Origin: Salinicola salarius
GTDB lineage: Bacteria > Pseudomonadota > Gammaproteobacteria > Pseudomonadales > Halomonadaceae
Assembly: GCF_002179555.1 (NCBI RefSeq)
Contig: NZ_NHOU01000007.1
Location: 1 to 64,000 of the forward strand
Length of the DNA: 64,000 nt
Direction: 5' to 3'
The notes below the pieces were generated by a model that worked only from the letters and a program-made list of their open reading frames with translations, did no database searches and had not been told where the DNA came from. The position numbers and the translations under genes were made by a program. Below are positions 51,628 to 60,860 of the stretch, in pieces. Within the stretch, counting starts at the first letter, position 1; every line of letters starts with the position of its first letter.

Positions 51628-53331
51628 ATGTCTGCTTTCGATCATCGCGCCTTTGACCATAGAAAATACCGCCCGGCGCCTCGTGTGCCCGCCTTCGATC
51701 GCCAATGGCCGGATCGTGATCTCGATCACGCGCCGATCTGGGTGAGTGAAGACCTGCGCGATGGCAACCAGGCGCTACTGGAGCCGATGAGCGTCGAGCA
51801 GAAGAAGCGCTTCTGGCACCAGATCGTCAAGGTGGGCATCAAGGAGGTGATGGTCGGGTTTCCGTCGGCGAGCCAGCCGGACTACGATTTCGTGCGCTGG
51901 TTGATCGAGGAAGAGCAGATCCCTGAGGACGTGACCATCGCCGTGCTGGTGCAGTGCCGCGAGCATCTGATCGAGAAGACCTTCGAGTCCCTCGTCGGCG
52001 CCAAGCGGGCCATCGTGCACCTGTACAACTCTACATCGACCGTCCAGCGCGAGCGGGTGTTCGAGATGGATCGCGATGGCATCGTCGATATCGCGGTGCA
52101 GGGCGCCACCTGGGTCAAGACCTATTCCGAGCGCTATCCGGAAGTGGAGTGGCGTTTCGAATACACCCCGGAGAGCTTCTCCAGCACCGAGATCGATTTC
52201 TCGTTGCGGATCTGCGAAGCGGTCATGGATGTGTGGCAGCCCACCCCGGACAACAAGTGCATCCTCAACCTGCCGACCACGGTGGAAGTGGCGGGGCCGC
52301 ACCACCATGCCGATCAGATCGAGTATTTCTGCCAGCACATCAAGAATCGCGACAGCGTGATCATCTCCGTTCATACGCACAATGATCGCGGCGGCGCGGT
52401 GGCTTCCGCAGAGCTGGCGCTGCTGGCCGGCGCCGAGCGCGTCGAAGGCACGCTGCTGGGCAACGGCGAGCGCACCGGCAACATGGACATCGTCACCCTG
52501 GCAATGAACCTCTACAGCCAGGGCATCGATCCGGAGCTGGACCTGTCGCGGCCGGACGAGATCATCGAGGTGGTCAACGACTGCACCAACATTCCGATCC
52601 ATCCGCGTCATCCGTGGGTCGGCGAGATGGTCTACACCGCCTTCTCGGGCAGCCACCAGGACGCGATCCGCAAGTCGCTCAAGAAGCAGCAGCCGGACGA
52701 GCCGTGGCAGGTCGCTTACCTGCCGATCGATCCGCGCGATATCGGCCGTGACTATCAAGCGGTGATCCGCGTCAACAGTCAGTCCGGCAAGGGCGGCATG
52801 GCGTTTCTGCTCGAGCGCGATTACGGCATCAGCCTGCCGCGCTGGATGATGCTGGCGCTGGCACCCCATGTGCAGCAGGAGAGCGAGAAGCGGGCCAGCG
52901 AGCTGTCCAGCGAGGTGGTTCGCCAGGTGATGTTCGATCGCTTCACCAGCGAGACGCCGTTGTCGCTGGCGGACTACCGGCTGTCGAAGGGCCAGGACGA
53001 AGGCATCGACGTGACCCTATGGCAGGGCGCCGAGACGCTCCGTCTTTCGGGCAAGGGTAACGGCGCGATGTCTTCCTTCACCGATGCGTGGCAGAAGCAT
53101 TCCGGTATCAGCGTTGGGATCATCGACTATGCGGAGCATTCGCTGGGCGGCGACAGCGAGGCCAATGCCATCGCCTTCGTCCAGCTCAATATCGACGGCC
53201 AGCGTGTCTGCGCCGTGGCCGAGGACAGCGACACCGTCAGTGCCTCGCTCAAGGCCTTGATCGCCGGGATCAACCTGGCGGCCAAGGAGGCCGAGCCGAA
53301 CAAGGCACGCGAGAGGGAGAGGGAAGTCTAG
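51628..53331 (+). CDS. leuA: 2-isopropylmalate synthase (LeuA, type 2)
   Basis: 567 residues. SEDLRDGNQALLEPM (metal/substrate motif), VTIAVLVQCREHLIEKTFESL, HTHNDRGGAVASAELALLAGAERVEGTLLGNGERTGN and the C-terminal leucine-binding regulatory domain (from ~430 to the end) define the longer LeuA form found in many proteobacteria. It condenses acetyl-CoA with 2-oxoisovalerate in leucine biosynthesis. A terminator follows. Leader hairpins and a divergent Lrp gene suggest regulation. Confidence 0.95.
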   Translation: MSAFDHRAFDHRKYRPAPRVPAFDRQWPDRDLDHAPIWVSEDLRDGNQALLEPMSVEQKKRFWHQIVKVGIKEVMVGFPSASQPDYDFVRWLIEEEQIPEDVTIAVLVQCREHLIEKTFESLVGAKRAIVHLYNSTSTVQRERVFEMDRDGIVDIAVQGATWVKTYSERYPEVEWRFEYTPESFSSTEIDFSLRICEAVMDVWQPTPDNKCILNLPTTVEVAGPHHHADQIEYFCQHIKNRDSVIISVHTHNDRGGAVASAELALLAGAERVEGTLLGNGERTGNMDIVTLAMNLYSQGIDPELDLSRPDEIIEVVNDCTNIPIHPRHPWVGEMVYTAFSGSHQDAIRKSLKKQQPDEPWQVAYLPIDPRDIGRDYQAVIRVNSQSGKGGMAFLLERDYGISLPRWMMLALAPHVQQESEKRASELSSEVVRQVMFDRFTSETPLSLADYRLSKGQDEGIDVTLWQGAETLRLSGKGNGAMSSFTDAWQKHSGISVGIIDYAEHSLGGDSEANAIAFVQLNIDGQRVCAVAEDSDTVSASLKALIAGINLAAKEAEPNKAREREREV

Positions 53332-53358
53332 ACGTTTTCGATGACTGTCCGATAAATG

Positions 53359-53388
53359 AACGGGGCGCCATGTCGGCGCCCCGTTTCG
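53359..53388 (+). terminator. Terminator after leuA
   Basis: AACGGGGCGCC-ATGTC-GGCGCCCCGTT, an 11-bp perfect stem with TTTC after it. Confidence 0.8.
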
Positions 53389-53476
53389 TTGGGTCTGTTT
53401 CCTTAGGCTCCGTTTCGTTAGCGCCTCGTTTCTTTGGAGCCCGTTCTTGGAGTCACGTTCGTTGAAGTGATGAGCC

Positions 53477-54025
53477 TCAACGATAACTGACGGGCAGCAG
53501 GTACCGAAGGTCGTTGGTCAAGGGTAGCGAGAAGCTCGTGGCGCCGAGAATGGTCCGGTTGGCGATCTCCACCAGACGCACGTTGATGAACACCTGATCC
53601 TGGGCCTGGGCGTAGGTGCCGACCAGTACGGCCTCCGCGTTGTAATCCTGTCCCAGCCGCTGAACGTTGCGCGAGAGGATCAGCTCGCCCGTGTTTTCCT
53701 CGATGTACAGGCTGTTGCGTAGCTTCACCTCGATCACGTTGAGCCCGGCCTGTACCATTCGGGAAGTGAAAGTCTCGCTCAGCGTGCGGCCAAGCGTCGA
53801 GGACTGTCCGAGCTGGTCCACGTTGACGAGCGTCGTGGCGATGATCGGTTGCTGGGTGTCGATGCGGTCTCGAGCGCTGGCGATCAACTCGCCGGCAGCG
53901 TCGTCTATGCGTTCCAGCGTGGTGGCTTCTCGAGGGGACGTGGTGGTATCCAGCAGCGAGCAACTCGCCAGCAGTAGCGGCATCAGCAGCAGCGCCACCA
54001 GGTTTGCGGTCTTTTTCAAGGTCAT
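53477..54025 (-). CDS. FlgO-family outer membrane lipoprotein
   Basis: 182 residues from the ATG starting MTLKKTANLV. A lipobox (LLLASC) after the hydrophobic leader makes it a lipoprotein. ASARDRIDTQQPIIATTLVNVDQLGQSSTLGRTLSE and NVQRLGQDYNAEAVLVGTYAQ match the FlgO fold. In Vibrio FlgO supports the flagellar outer-membrane rings; here no flagellar genes are near. It pairs with a second lipoprotein gene 19 bases upstream. Confidence 0.82.
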   Translation of the reverse strand: MTLKKTANLVALLLMPLLLASCSLLDTTTSPREATTLERIDDAAGELIASARDRIDTQQPIIATTLVNVDQLGQSSTLGRTLSETFTSRMVQAGLNVIEVKLRNSLYIEENTGELILSRNVQRLGQDYNAEAVLVGTYAQAQDQVFINVRLVEIANRTILGATSFSLPLTNDLRYLLPVSYR

Positions 54026-54044
54026 GTCTACGCTTTCTATCCGT

Positions 54045-54704
54045 TTACCAGTCTGAAGATACCGCCAGGCGGCCCTGTTCTCGGTCATACTGGCCGCTGT
54101 CGCCGCCGCTGATGTAGTAGAGGTTCGACGAGGAATACAGCAGCGTGTCGTATTCGTCGGCGGATACCGTGATGATGACTTCGTGGTTCGTCTCCGAGGT
54201 CCAGCTGCCGCTGAAGACATCGGCGACTGCCGCCGCGGGGATCAGCCCCAGTGCCGGTTCGGTCCAGTGATTGTAGGGAAGGGTGGCGACGGCAATGCCG
54301 GTCGCCAGTGCGGTCAGCGCACCTTGAGGCGCGCGTATGGCCGTACGGTCGCGGTGGCGGATCACCTGGACATCGAAGTCGATCTCGACGGCCGCTTCCG
54401 GCCGGGTCTTCACGATGGCGCCGCGGCTGACCAGTTCGCTGGTCAGCAGGGCGCGGAAGCCCTCCGCGAACGCGGTCGTCGGCATTTCGGGGTCGATGTA
54501 GAGGGCTTTCTGTCTGAGCCTTCGATCCGAAAGAATCGCGCGGGCTTCATGCTCGGCAAGCACTTCCCAATGGTGAGCCGCCTGCATGCGCTGCTGCTCG
54601 CTGATGGGATAAGTGGTGGCGATGGGAGCTTGCGACGTGTTGACGCCGAAGCAGCCGGAGAGCGCCGTTGCACCCAATACGACGGCCCAGGTCTTGAATG
54701 ACAT
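54045..54704 (-). CDS. Hypothetical lipoprotein upstream of FlgO-like gene
   Basis: 219 residues with a short leader and lipobox (ATALSGC). The mature part is hydrophilic (AAHHWEVLAEHEARAILSDRRLR, VEIDFDVQVIRHRDRT) with a YDTLLYSSSNLYYISGG C-terminal segment; I do not recognise a family. Co-transcription with the FlgO-like gene suggests that the two form an outer-membrane module. Confidence 0.65.
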   Translation of the reverse strand: MSFKTWAVVLGATALSGCFGVNTSQAPIATTYPISEQQRMQAAHHWEVLAEHEARAILSDRRLRQKALYIDPEMPTTAFAEGFRALLTSELVSRGAIVKTRPEAAVEIDFDVQVIRHRDRTAIRAPQGALTALATGIAVATLPYNHWTEPALGLIPAAAVADVFSGSWTSETNHEVIITVSADEYDTLLYSSSNLYYISGGDSGQYDREQGRLAVSSDW

Positions 54705-54893
54705 GGAGATAAGGTTCCCGTTCGATAATCTTGTCTCGATGCGGACTCGAGAATGTATTACCAGTATCGGCGAGCTACCGGGAGGACTTGAGGAGGAGGA
54801 CCGGTCGGATGACAGCGGGCGCCGCTGTGACGCCCGCTGGATTCCGACGCGTCGGTCGTCGACGCCCGCCGGTCATAGACGCCCGGTGGTGGC

Positions 54894-55742
54894 TCAGTTG
54901 TCGCTATCGCTGCGGATCTGGGCGTGACTGATCAGGGCGAAGATGAAGGTGCCGCCGACGACATTGCCGAGCAGGGTGGGCAGGCCGAATCGGAACAGGT
55001 ATTCGGCCCATCCCGCGTGACCGGAGAAGACCAGATACATCACTTCGGTCGAACCGACGATGATGTGGGTGAATTCGCCGATCGCGACGAGGTAGGTCAC
55101 GATCAGGATGACCCAGATCTTGGCGCTGCCCGCGCTCGGCAACAGCCATACCATGGTCGCGATCATCCAGCCGGCGACGATGCCCTTGGCGAACATCTGC
55201 ATCGGGGTGTTCACGAGGATGTGTTCCCCCAGTGCCAGAAAGGCTTCATGGGTCTGGGTCGAGAAGATCGGCAGGGCCAGAATCGCCCAGGCCGAGACGG
55301 CCACGCCGACCAGATTACCGGCCAGCACCACGCCCCAGAGGCGAAGCAGACACAGGAATTTACCGATCCGGGGTTGGCTCATCACGGGTAGTACCGCGGT
55401 GACAGTGTTCTCGGTGAAGAGCTGCTGGCGAGCCATGATCACGACCAGAAACCCTACCGTGTAGCCCAGCGATTCCACCAGGAATCCGATGTCGTTGTCC
55501 GGCAGGTGGGCGCGCAGCAGGCCTTTCGCCAGCATTGAAAAACTCATCGAGAGACCGGCGGCGATGGCCGACCAGAGCAGGGCGGAAACCGTGCGGCTCA
55601 GTTCCTTCTCGCCTTCCTCGCGAATGAACTCATGGACGGCAGCCGCTTTTGAGGGCAGCTCGTCACCGTTGAGATGAAGATCATGTTCCTCATCGTCTTT
55701 CGCGACACGGCTGGGTGGCGTGAGATCGTGATGTTTGGTCAA
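54894..55742 (-). CDS. Formate/nitrite transporter (FNT) family protein
   Basis: 282 residues; ~55 charged N-terminal residues, then six helices. LWSAIAAGLSMSFSMLAKGLL, TVGFLVVIMARQQLFTENTVTAV and FLALGEHILVNTP match the YfdC-type branch, which differs from FocA by its long N-terminus. It conducts small monovalent anions or hydrophobic acids. Substrate is uncertain. Confidence 0.88.
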   Translation of the reverse strand: MTKHHDLTPPSRVAKDDEEHDLHLNGDELPSKAAAVHEFIREEGEKELSRTVSALLWSAIAAGLSMSFSMLAKGLLRAHLPDNDIGFLVESLGYTVGFLVVIMARQQLFTENTVTAVLPVMSQPRIGKFLCLLRLWGVVLAGNLVGVAVSAWAILALPIFSTQTHEAFLALGEHILVNTPMQMFAKGIVAGWMIATMVWLLPSAGSAKIWVILIVTYLVAIGEFTHIIVGSTEVMYLVFSGHAGWAEYLFRFGLPTLLGNVVGGTFIFALISHAQIRSDSDN

Positions 55743-55874
55743 GCGTGCGTTCCTCTCGGTAGCGGGAAAAGACGCGCTGGACAGGCAAAGTCGCCCTCAG
55801 GTTTCCCTGCGACGGCTGGCGGCAAGCGCTATGCTGAAACGATAGTCGTAAACGAGACAAGGAGATAGCCAAGG

Positions 55875-56570
55875 ATGTCGCCGGAATCGTGGACGATGCT
55901 GACTCATTTGGGAATAGCCTGGCTGGCTGGAAGCCTGATCGGCCTGGAGCGAACTTTTCACGGGCGTCCGGCGGGATTTCGCACGCATGCGCTGGTCTGT
56001 GTCTCTTCGGCGCTGTTGATGATGGTCACGATGTATCAATGGCAGTGGCTGGGCACGGAGGTGCCGGAAGCCACGATCCGCACTGATCCCACGCGAATGG
56101 CTCAGGGCATCATGACGGGGATCGGCTTTCTGGGCGCCGGGGTGATTTTCAAGGAAGGCTTGACGGTTCGAGGGCTGACCACGGCCGCCTCGATCTGGAT
56201 AACCTCGGCACTGGGCATTCTGTACGGCATCGGATTTCTGTTCCCGGCGGTACTGGCAACCGTCGTCACCTTGTTGACGCTTTCGTTGTTTCGCGTGGTG
56301 GAAGGTCGCATGCCGAGCCGGATCTTTGCCCGGTGCATCCTGCGTTTCGATAGTCAGGCCGTGATGCCCGAGGCACAGGTCCACGATCTGATGGCTTCGC
56401 ATCGGTTTCGGATCGAGAGCTTGAGCTATCGCACACGCGACGAGGGCCGTCAGTTCGAATATCGCATGATATTGCGGACTCACGATCGCAAATATATTCC
56501 GCCGCTGGCCGCCGATCTGCGTGACGACGCTCGCCTGCTGGAGTTTCAGCTTTCCCCCACGGGTGATTGA
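55875..56570 (+). CDS. MgtC/SapB-family membrane protein
   Basis: 231 residues: four N-terminal helices with AWLAGSLIGLERTFHGRPAGFRTHALVC, GIGFLGAGVIFKEGLTVRGLTTAASIW (family signature) and a C-terminal ~75-residue ACT-like cytoplasmic domain. MgtC proteins help growth at low magnesium and modulate ATPase or membrane potential. Ribosome site AAGGAGATAGCCA precedes the start. Confidence 0.92.
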   Translation: MSPESWTMLTHLGIAWLAGSLIGLERTFHGRPAGFRTHALVCVSSALLMMVTMYQWQWLGTEVPEATIRTDPTRMAQGIMTGIGFLGAGVIFKEGLTVRGLTTAASIWITSALGILYGIGFLFPAVLATVVTLLTLSLFRVVEGRMPSRIFARCILRFDSQAVMPEAQVHDLMASHRFRIESLSYRTRDEGRQFEYRMILRTHDRKYIPPLAADLRDDARLLEFQLSPTGD

Positions 56571-56640
56571 TATCGGGAGTGGTTGTCATTCCCTTGCCAG
56601 CCGATAGAGTAGGCGCTCTTGAAATGGTGGCGAGGCAGTG

Positions 56641-57831
56641 ATGCAGGCACGCGAGGAACGTCCGGCTTTCTGGATATTGATGGGTGCGGTGATGCTGTCG
56701 CCATTGGCGATCGACATCTATCTGCCGGCGTTGACGGCCATGGCCGACGAGTTCGAGCGTCCCTACGCTGCGCTGCAATTGACCATCACCCTGTTCTTGA
56801 TGAGTGTCGGCGTCGGGCAACTTCTGGTGGGGCCGTTGACCGATCGCTTTGGTCGCCGTCCGGTACTCCTGGGGGGCGTGGCTATCTACATGGTAGCGGC
56901 AGTGATCGGCATGGCTGCCAGTTCGATCGTGATGCTCTATCTCTCGCGTGTCCTCCAGGGGTTGGGAGCCTGTGCATCCGTGACTGTCGCCTTCGCCGCC
57001 ATTCGCGACAGCTATACGCCGACCCAGGGCGCCAAGCTCTACAGTTATCTCAATGGTTCCCTGACGCTGGTGCCATCGCTGGCTCCGGTATTGGGCGGGG
57101 CACTGACCGTGGCGCTGGGGTGGCGCAGCAATTTCGCCTTCATGACCGCGTTCGCGGGGATGCTGTGGCTGAGCGCGTATTGGCGTTTCGGCGAGACACG
57201 GCCATTGGGGACGACGATCGAAAAGCGTCTCTACCGTTGGTCCCGTTATCGTCCGGTGCTTTTCCATCGGCGGTTTCTCTACTACGCGACGCTCGTCAGC
57301 ACGATGATGGCGGCCATTCTCGTCTACGTATCGGCGGCCCCGGTGGTCATGATGGATCGCCTGCGCCAGCCGGAGTGGGTCTTCAGCCTCTGGTTCGGCG
57401 GCAATGCCCTGGTCAGCACGGTAGCATTCTTCATCGTGCCGAGACTGATGGCTCGGTGGGGAAGAAAGTCGACCGTGCAGCGGGGGCTGCTCGTCGTCAT
57501 TGGTGGGGGTGCCCTGATCGCCTGCCTCTACTGGGCAGTGCCGGTGTCGGTAATCACCTTCATGGGGCCGGTGGCGATACTCTCGATCGGCTTCTCGATG
57601 GTGCTGGGGGCGGCCGCTAGCCTGGCGCTGGAGCCGTTCCCCGAGCGTGCGGGAACCGCGGCGGCATTGCTCGGGGCGATTCAACTGGGCGGCGGCGCCA
57701 CGCTGGCGACACTGCTGTTGATGACGCCGCTGGCGCCGCAGACATCGCTGGCATTGATCTGCTGTGGCGGCGGGCTCGTGATGTGGACCCTCGCAAGAGG
57801 GCTTGCCGAGCGCGCCGACTCCGGGGCGTGA
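56641..57831 (+). CDS. Bcr/CflA-family multidrug efflux MFS transporter
   Basis: 396 residues with twelve membrane helices. SPLAIDIYLPALTAMADEF, the motif-A segment LVGPLTDRFGRRPVLLGG and SRVLQGLGACASVTVAFA (motif C region) identify the Bcr/CflA drug exporters. A GTG one codon upstream is an alternative start. It likely confers resistance to or export of a small drug or metabolite. Confidence 0.9.
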   Translation: MQAREERPAFWILMGAVMLSPLAIDIYLPALTAMADEFERPYAALQLTITLFLMSVGVGQLLVGPLTDRFGRRPVLLGGVAIYMVAAVIGMAASSIVMLYLSRVLQGLGACASVTVAFAAIRDSYTPTQGAKLYSYLNGSLTLVPSLAPVLGGALTVALGWRSNFAFMTAFAGMLWLSAYWRFGETRPLGTTIEKRLYRWSRYRPVLFHRRFLYYATLVSTMMAAILVYVSAAPVVMMDRLRQPEWVFSLWFGGNALVSTVAFFIVPRLMARWGRKSTVQRGLLVVIGGGALIACLYWAVPVSVITFMGPVAILSIGFSMVLGAAASLALEPFPERAGTAAALLGAIQLGGGATLATLLLMTPLAPQTSLALICCGGGLVMWTLARGLAERADSGA

Positions 57832-58029
57832 TTGCGGTGGCGGAGCGATTTTCCGAGAGCGTTGTCACAGCCATGCCATCTCGAGTCGTTTGCTACGGCC
57901 CCGGGCGGCTGCGTTGGCGTGAGGTTTAACGCGCTCGACATCGCGGTGGCATGAACAGGCTAGAATGAAGCGGTTAGCGAGAGATTTCGGCACGACGAAG
58001 GTGATCGTTCGGCCTCAGGAAAGGAAAAG

Positions 58030-58959
58030 ATGGGTATGGCCACTCATGGCAAGGACAGCACATGGTTGATTCTCAACGGTAAATCCGCCCAGCAGCCAGA
58101 GGTCCGGGAAGCGGTCGAGCATCTGCGCCGCCAGGGGCACGACCTGCAGGTGCGGGTGACCTGGGAGGGCGGTGATGGCGTCTGGCTGGTGGAGAGCGCG
58201 ATGGCTGGCGGTGCTGCGCGAATCGTCGCTGGCGGGGGAGACGGATCTATCAACGAGATCGTCGCCGGCCTGATGCGACAGCCACCCGAGCGGCGTCCGG
58301 CACTGGGTATTCTGCCGCTGGGAAGCGCCAACGACTTCGCGCATGGCTTGAATCTGCCGATGACACCGCTGGCGGCGCTGGAGCTGGCCCTGACCGGGTC
58401 CGTTCGTCAGGTGGACATCGGCAAGCTGGACGACGAGGCGTTCATCAACGTGGCGTCCGGCGGCTTCGGTGCCGAGATCACTACCTCGACGCCGGTCGCG
58501 CTGAAGCGCCTGTTGGGTGGCGGCGCGTATTCGCTCATGGGCATGCTGAAAGCCTGGAATTACCAGCCCTTCGAAGGGCATATACGCTGGCCGGAGGGGG
58601 AAGCACGGGTCCCGCTCTTCATGCTGGCGATCGGCAACGGCTGCCAGGCAGGCGGCGGCCAACGGCTGGCGCCCTCTGCCAAGCTGGATGACGGTCTGTT
58701 CGAGCTGCTCTTCGTGCGCCACTTCAATTCGCTGGGCGAACTGAAGCGAATCATCGACGAGCTCGAAAACCTGCCCCAGGACGGAGAGTTCGTGCGCTAT
58801 CTGCGTGTGCCCTGGGTCGAGTTCGACAGCGACGGCGCCTTTCCCCTGAATCTCGATGGTGAACCGCGTCGCTATGAGCATTTTCGTGCCACGCTGGATC
58901 GTGAAGCACTACCGCTAGTGGTGCCAGAAAACTGTCCTCTGCTGCGCCACGGCAAGTAG
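58030..58959 (+). CDS. yegS: YegS-family lipid kinase
   Basis: 309 residues: LILNGKSAQQPEVREAVEHL, IVAGGGDGSINEIVAGLM (GGDG catalytic motif), LGILPLGSANDFAHGL and FINVASGGFGAEI are classical diacylglycerol-kinase-like landmarks. YegS phosphorylates phosphatidylglycerol in E. coli. Normal length. Confidence 0.93.
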   Translation: MGMATHGKDSTWLILNGKSAQQPEVREAVEHLRRQGHDLQVRVTWEGGDGVWLVESAMAGGAARIVAGGGDGSINEIVAGLMRQPPERRPALGILPLGSANDFAHGLNLPMTPLAALELALTGSVRQVDIGKLDDEAFINVASGGFGAEITTSTPVALKRLLGGGAYSLMGMLKAWNYQPFEGHIRWPEGEARVPLFMLAIGNGCQAGGGQRLAPSAKLDDGLFELLFVRHFNSLGELKRIIDELENLPQDGEFVRYLRVPWVEFDSDGAFPLNLDGEPRRYEHFRATLDREALPLVVPENCPLLRHGK

Positions 58960-59104
58960 CTCGAGAATCACCGGTATCCTGGGGAGCTGTTGCCGTTTCA
59001 TGCACGGCCGCGCCTGGCCTGGCGCCATTTGGCGCAGCAACGTGGTTTGCGCTGAAATGGCAACAGCCCCTGATGCATCGACCCGTGAGAAAGGAGTGGA
59101 TCAC

Positions 59105-59545
59105 ATGGATAATTTCATGCAGGAAGCCATCGAACAGGCCAGGCTCAGCCTCGACAATGGCGGTGTTCCCATCGGTTCCGTTCTGGTTCACCGGGGGGCG
59201 ATCATTGGCCGTGGTCATAACCAGCGCCAGCAGAAGGGAAGTGCAATCCTGCACGGGGAGATGGATGCGCTGGAAGATGCGGGGCGTCTGCCCGCCTCGG
59301 TCTACCGTGACTCGGTGCTCTACACCACGCTATCACCCTGTTCGATGTGCAGCGGGGCCATCCTGCTCTACGGCATACCCAAGGTCATCATCGGTGAGAA
59401 TCGCACCTTTCTCGGAGAAGAGGCATTGCTGCGCGAGCGCGGGGTCGATGTCGAGGTTCTCGACGATCCGGTCTGCCGCGAATTGATGACGCAGTTCATC
59501 GCAGCCTATCCGGAAGTGTGGAACGAGGATATCGGAGAGCCCTGA
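59105..59545 (+). CDS. Cytosine deaminase, yeast Fcy1-like
   Basis: 146 residues from the ATG behind AGAAAGGAGTGGATCAC. LHGEMDALEDAGRL provides the zinc His and catalytic Glu, and TTLSPCSMCSGAILLYGIP the two zinc Cys. The C-terminus (VCRELMTQFIAAYPEVWNEDIGE) closely follows the yeast cytosine deaminase rather than the bacterial CodA barrel enzyme. It should deaminate cytosine to uracil. No codB-like permease is adjacent. Confidence 0.85.
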   Translation: MDNFMQEAIEQARLSLDNGGVPIGSVLVHRGAIIGRGHNQRQQKGSAILHGEMDALEDAGRLPASVYRDSVLYTTLSPCSMCSGAILLYGIPKVIIGENRTFLGEEALLRERGVDVEVLDDPVCRELMTQFIAAYPEVWNEDIGEP

Positions 59546-59575
59546 GCGGCTCGGATCATTGGCAGGTGACATGAA

Positions 59576-59599
59576 AAAGCCCACCTGACGGTGGGCTTT
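59576..59599 (-). terminator. Terminator of the cspA-type gene (bidirectional)
   Basis: AAAGCCCACC-TGAC-GGTGGGCTTT; five T follow on the minus strand, three on the plus strand. Confidence 0.8.
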
Positions 59600-59657
59600 G
59601 CTCAAGGCGGTGAGACTTCAGGATCGAAATCCCGGAGTCTGGAACCCTTGACTGGGA

Positions 59658-59864
59658 TTAGCCAGATACCTTGATGTTGGCGGCCTGAAGGCCTTTCTTG
59701 CCCTGAGTAACGTCGAAGGTAACCTTCTGGCCGTCCTGCAGAGTTTTGAAGCCTTCTGCCTGAATTTCGGAGAAGTGTGCGAACAGATCATCGCCGCCGT
59801 CATCGGGAGAGATGAATCCGTAGCCTTTCGTGTCGTTAAACCATTTGACAGTGCCAGTTGCCAT
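59658..59864 (-). CDS. CspA-family cold shock protein
   Basis: 68 residues: [28 protein letters not shown] includes both RNP motifs (KGYGFI and LFAHF) and the family's full length. It binds single-stranded RNA/DNA as a chaperone. The ~500-base gap upstream could hold its long regulatory 5' leader. Confidence 0.96.
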   Translation of the reverse strand: MATGTVKWFNDTKGYGFISPDDGGDDLFAHFSEIQAEGFKTLQDGQKVTFDVTQGKKGLQAANIKVSG

Positions 59865-60372
59865 TGTCGATATCCTTAACTTGCATAGTGATGTAGCCGA
59901 GCGTCCCGGGGGGATGCCCGAAATGCGTGGTCAGACTAGGGGGGAATGCGCACTAGGAGTTCGACGAGATCGACTAACAACTGACGACATTCTGCCTGCA
60001 AACCTACGCAACGGATGTTGCATCGGCGGATATACCGGGTCAAGCAACAGCAGCTTGACTTTGGTAGAACCGTTTCCCATGCCCCGCTTACGAACCATAG
60101 ATGGAAATTCCATGCACGTCTATAACCTGCCAGACCCTTTTTTTCGGGTTGATCGCGTCACACGGTATGGTTTTATTAACGCTTTTTAAGAAGATTGATA
60201 TAACACCGTCACATCGTCGGAAGCCGACGACGCAGCGTGCAGCGAGGCTATTTATCGTGAACATGTATCGCAGTAGGGTCCTCGGGTAAGCTGTCACTCG
60301 CCTTTTCGGGTCGCTGCGGCAATCGCGCCTAGGGCCAGTGACCATTCATCATTCGAGTCAGGAGCAATGTGC
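59865..60372. other. Intergenic region: cspA-type leader and TM2 gene promoter
   Basis: No gene supported. The left part would be the 5' leader of the minus-strand cold shock gene, the right part the promoter of the TM2 gene. A mixed-composition, AT-rich central stretch (60110-60250) is the likely promoter zone. No conserved cold-box was confirmed by eye. Confidence 0.35.
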
Positions 60373-60789
60373 GTGGCACAACGTGAAATCAGTTTCAATG
60401 ACACTCACAGCAAGGCCATTGGTTATTTGCTGTGGATTTTCGGGTTCACCGGAGCGCACCGCTTCTACTATGGTAAGCCCGTCACCGGAACTCTATGGTT
60501 TCTTACCCTGGGGCTGTTCGGGATCGGTTGGTTGATCGACCTGTTTCTGATCCCGGGCATGGATCGCCAGGCCGATCTGCGCTTCCGGGCCGGGCCGACC
60601 AGCTATACGCTGGCCTGGATCCTGCTGACGTTCCTGGGGGTTTTCGGGATCCATCGGATGTACATGGGGAAATGGATCACGGGTTTGATCTATCTGCTCA
60701 CGGGTGGTCTGTTCCTGGTCGGGGTGCTCTACGACTTCTGGACGCTCAATGACCAGATTTCTCTGAAACACGCGCGCCGCGGGCTGTAA
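60373..60789 (+). CDS. Membrane protein with two tandem TM2 domains
   Basis: 138 residues if the GTG at 60373 is used, because AGGAG lies 9 bases before it but only 3 before an in-frame ATG at 60367. Two copies of the TM2 pattern are seen: GYLLWIFGFTGAHRFYYGKP...FGIGWLIDLFLIP, and WILLTFLGVFGIHRMYMGKW...FLVGVLYDFWTLN. Each copy gives two helices, so four in total. Function is unknown. Confidence 0.85.
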   Translation: MAQREISFNDTHSKAIGYLLWIFGFTGAHRFYYGKPVTGTLWFLTLGLFGIGWLIDLFLIPGMDRQADLRFRAGPTSYTLAWILLTFLGVFGIHRMYMGKWITGLIYLLTGGLFLVGVLYDFWTLNDQISLKHARRGL

Positions 60790-60860
60790 TCCGCCCCGGT
60801 CGACTCGTTCCAGGCGCTCGACGCCAGGGAACCCTTTTCGACGTCACAGGGAGGTGGCGC

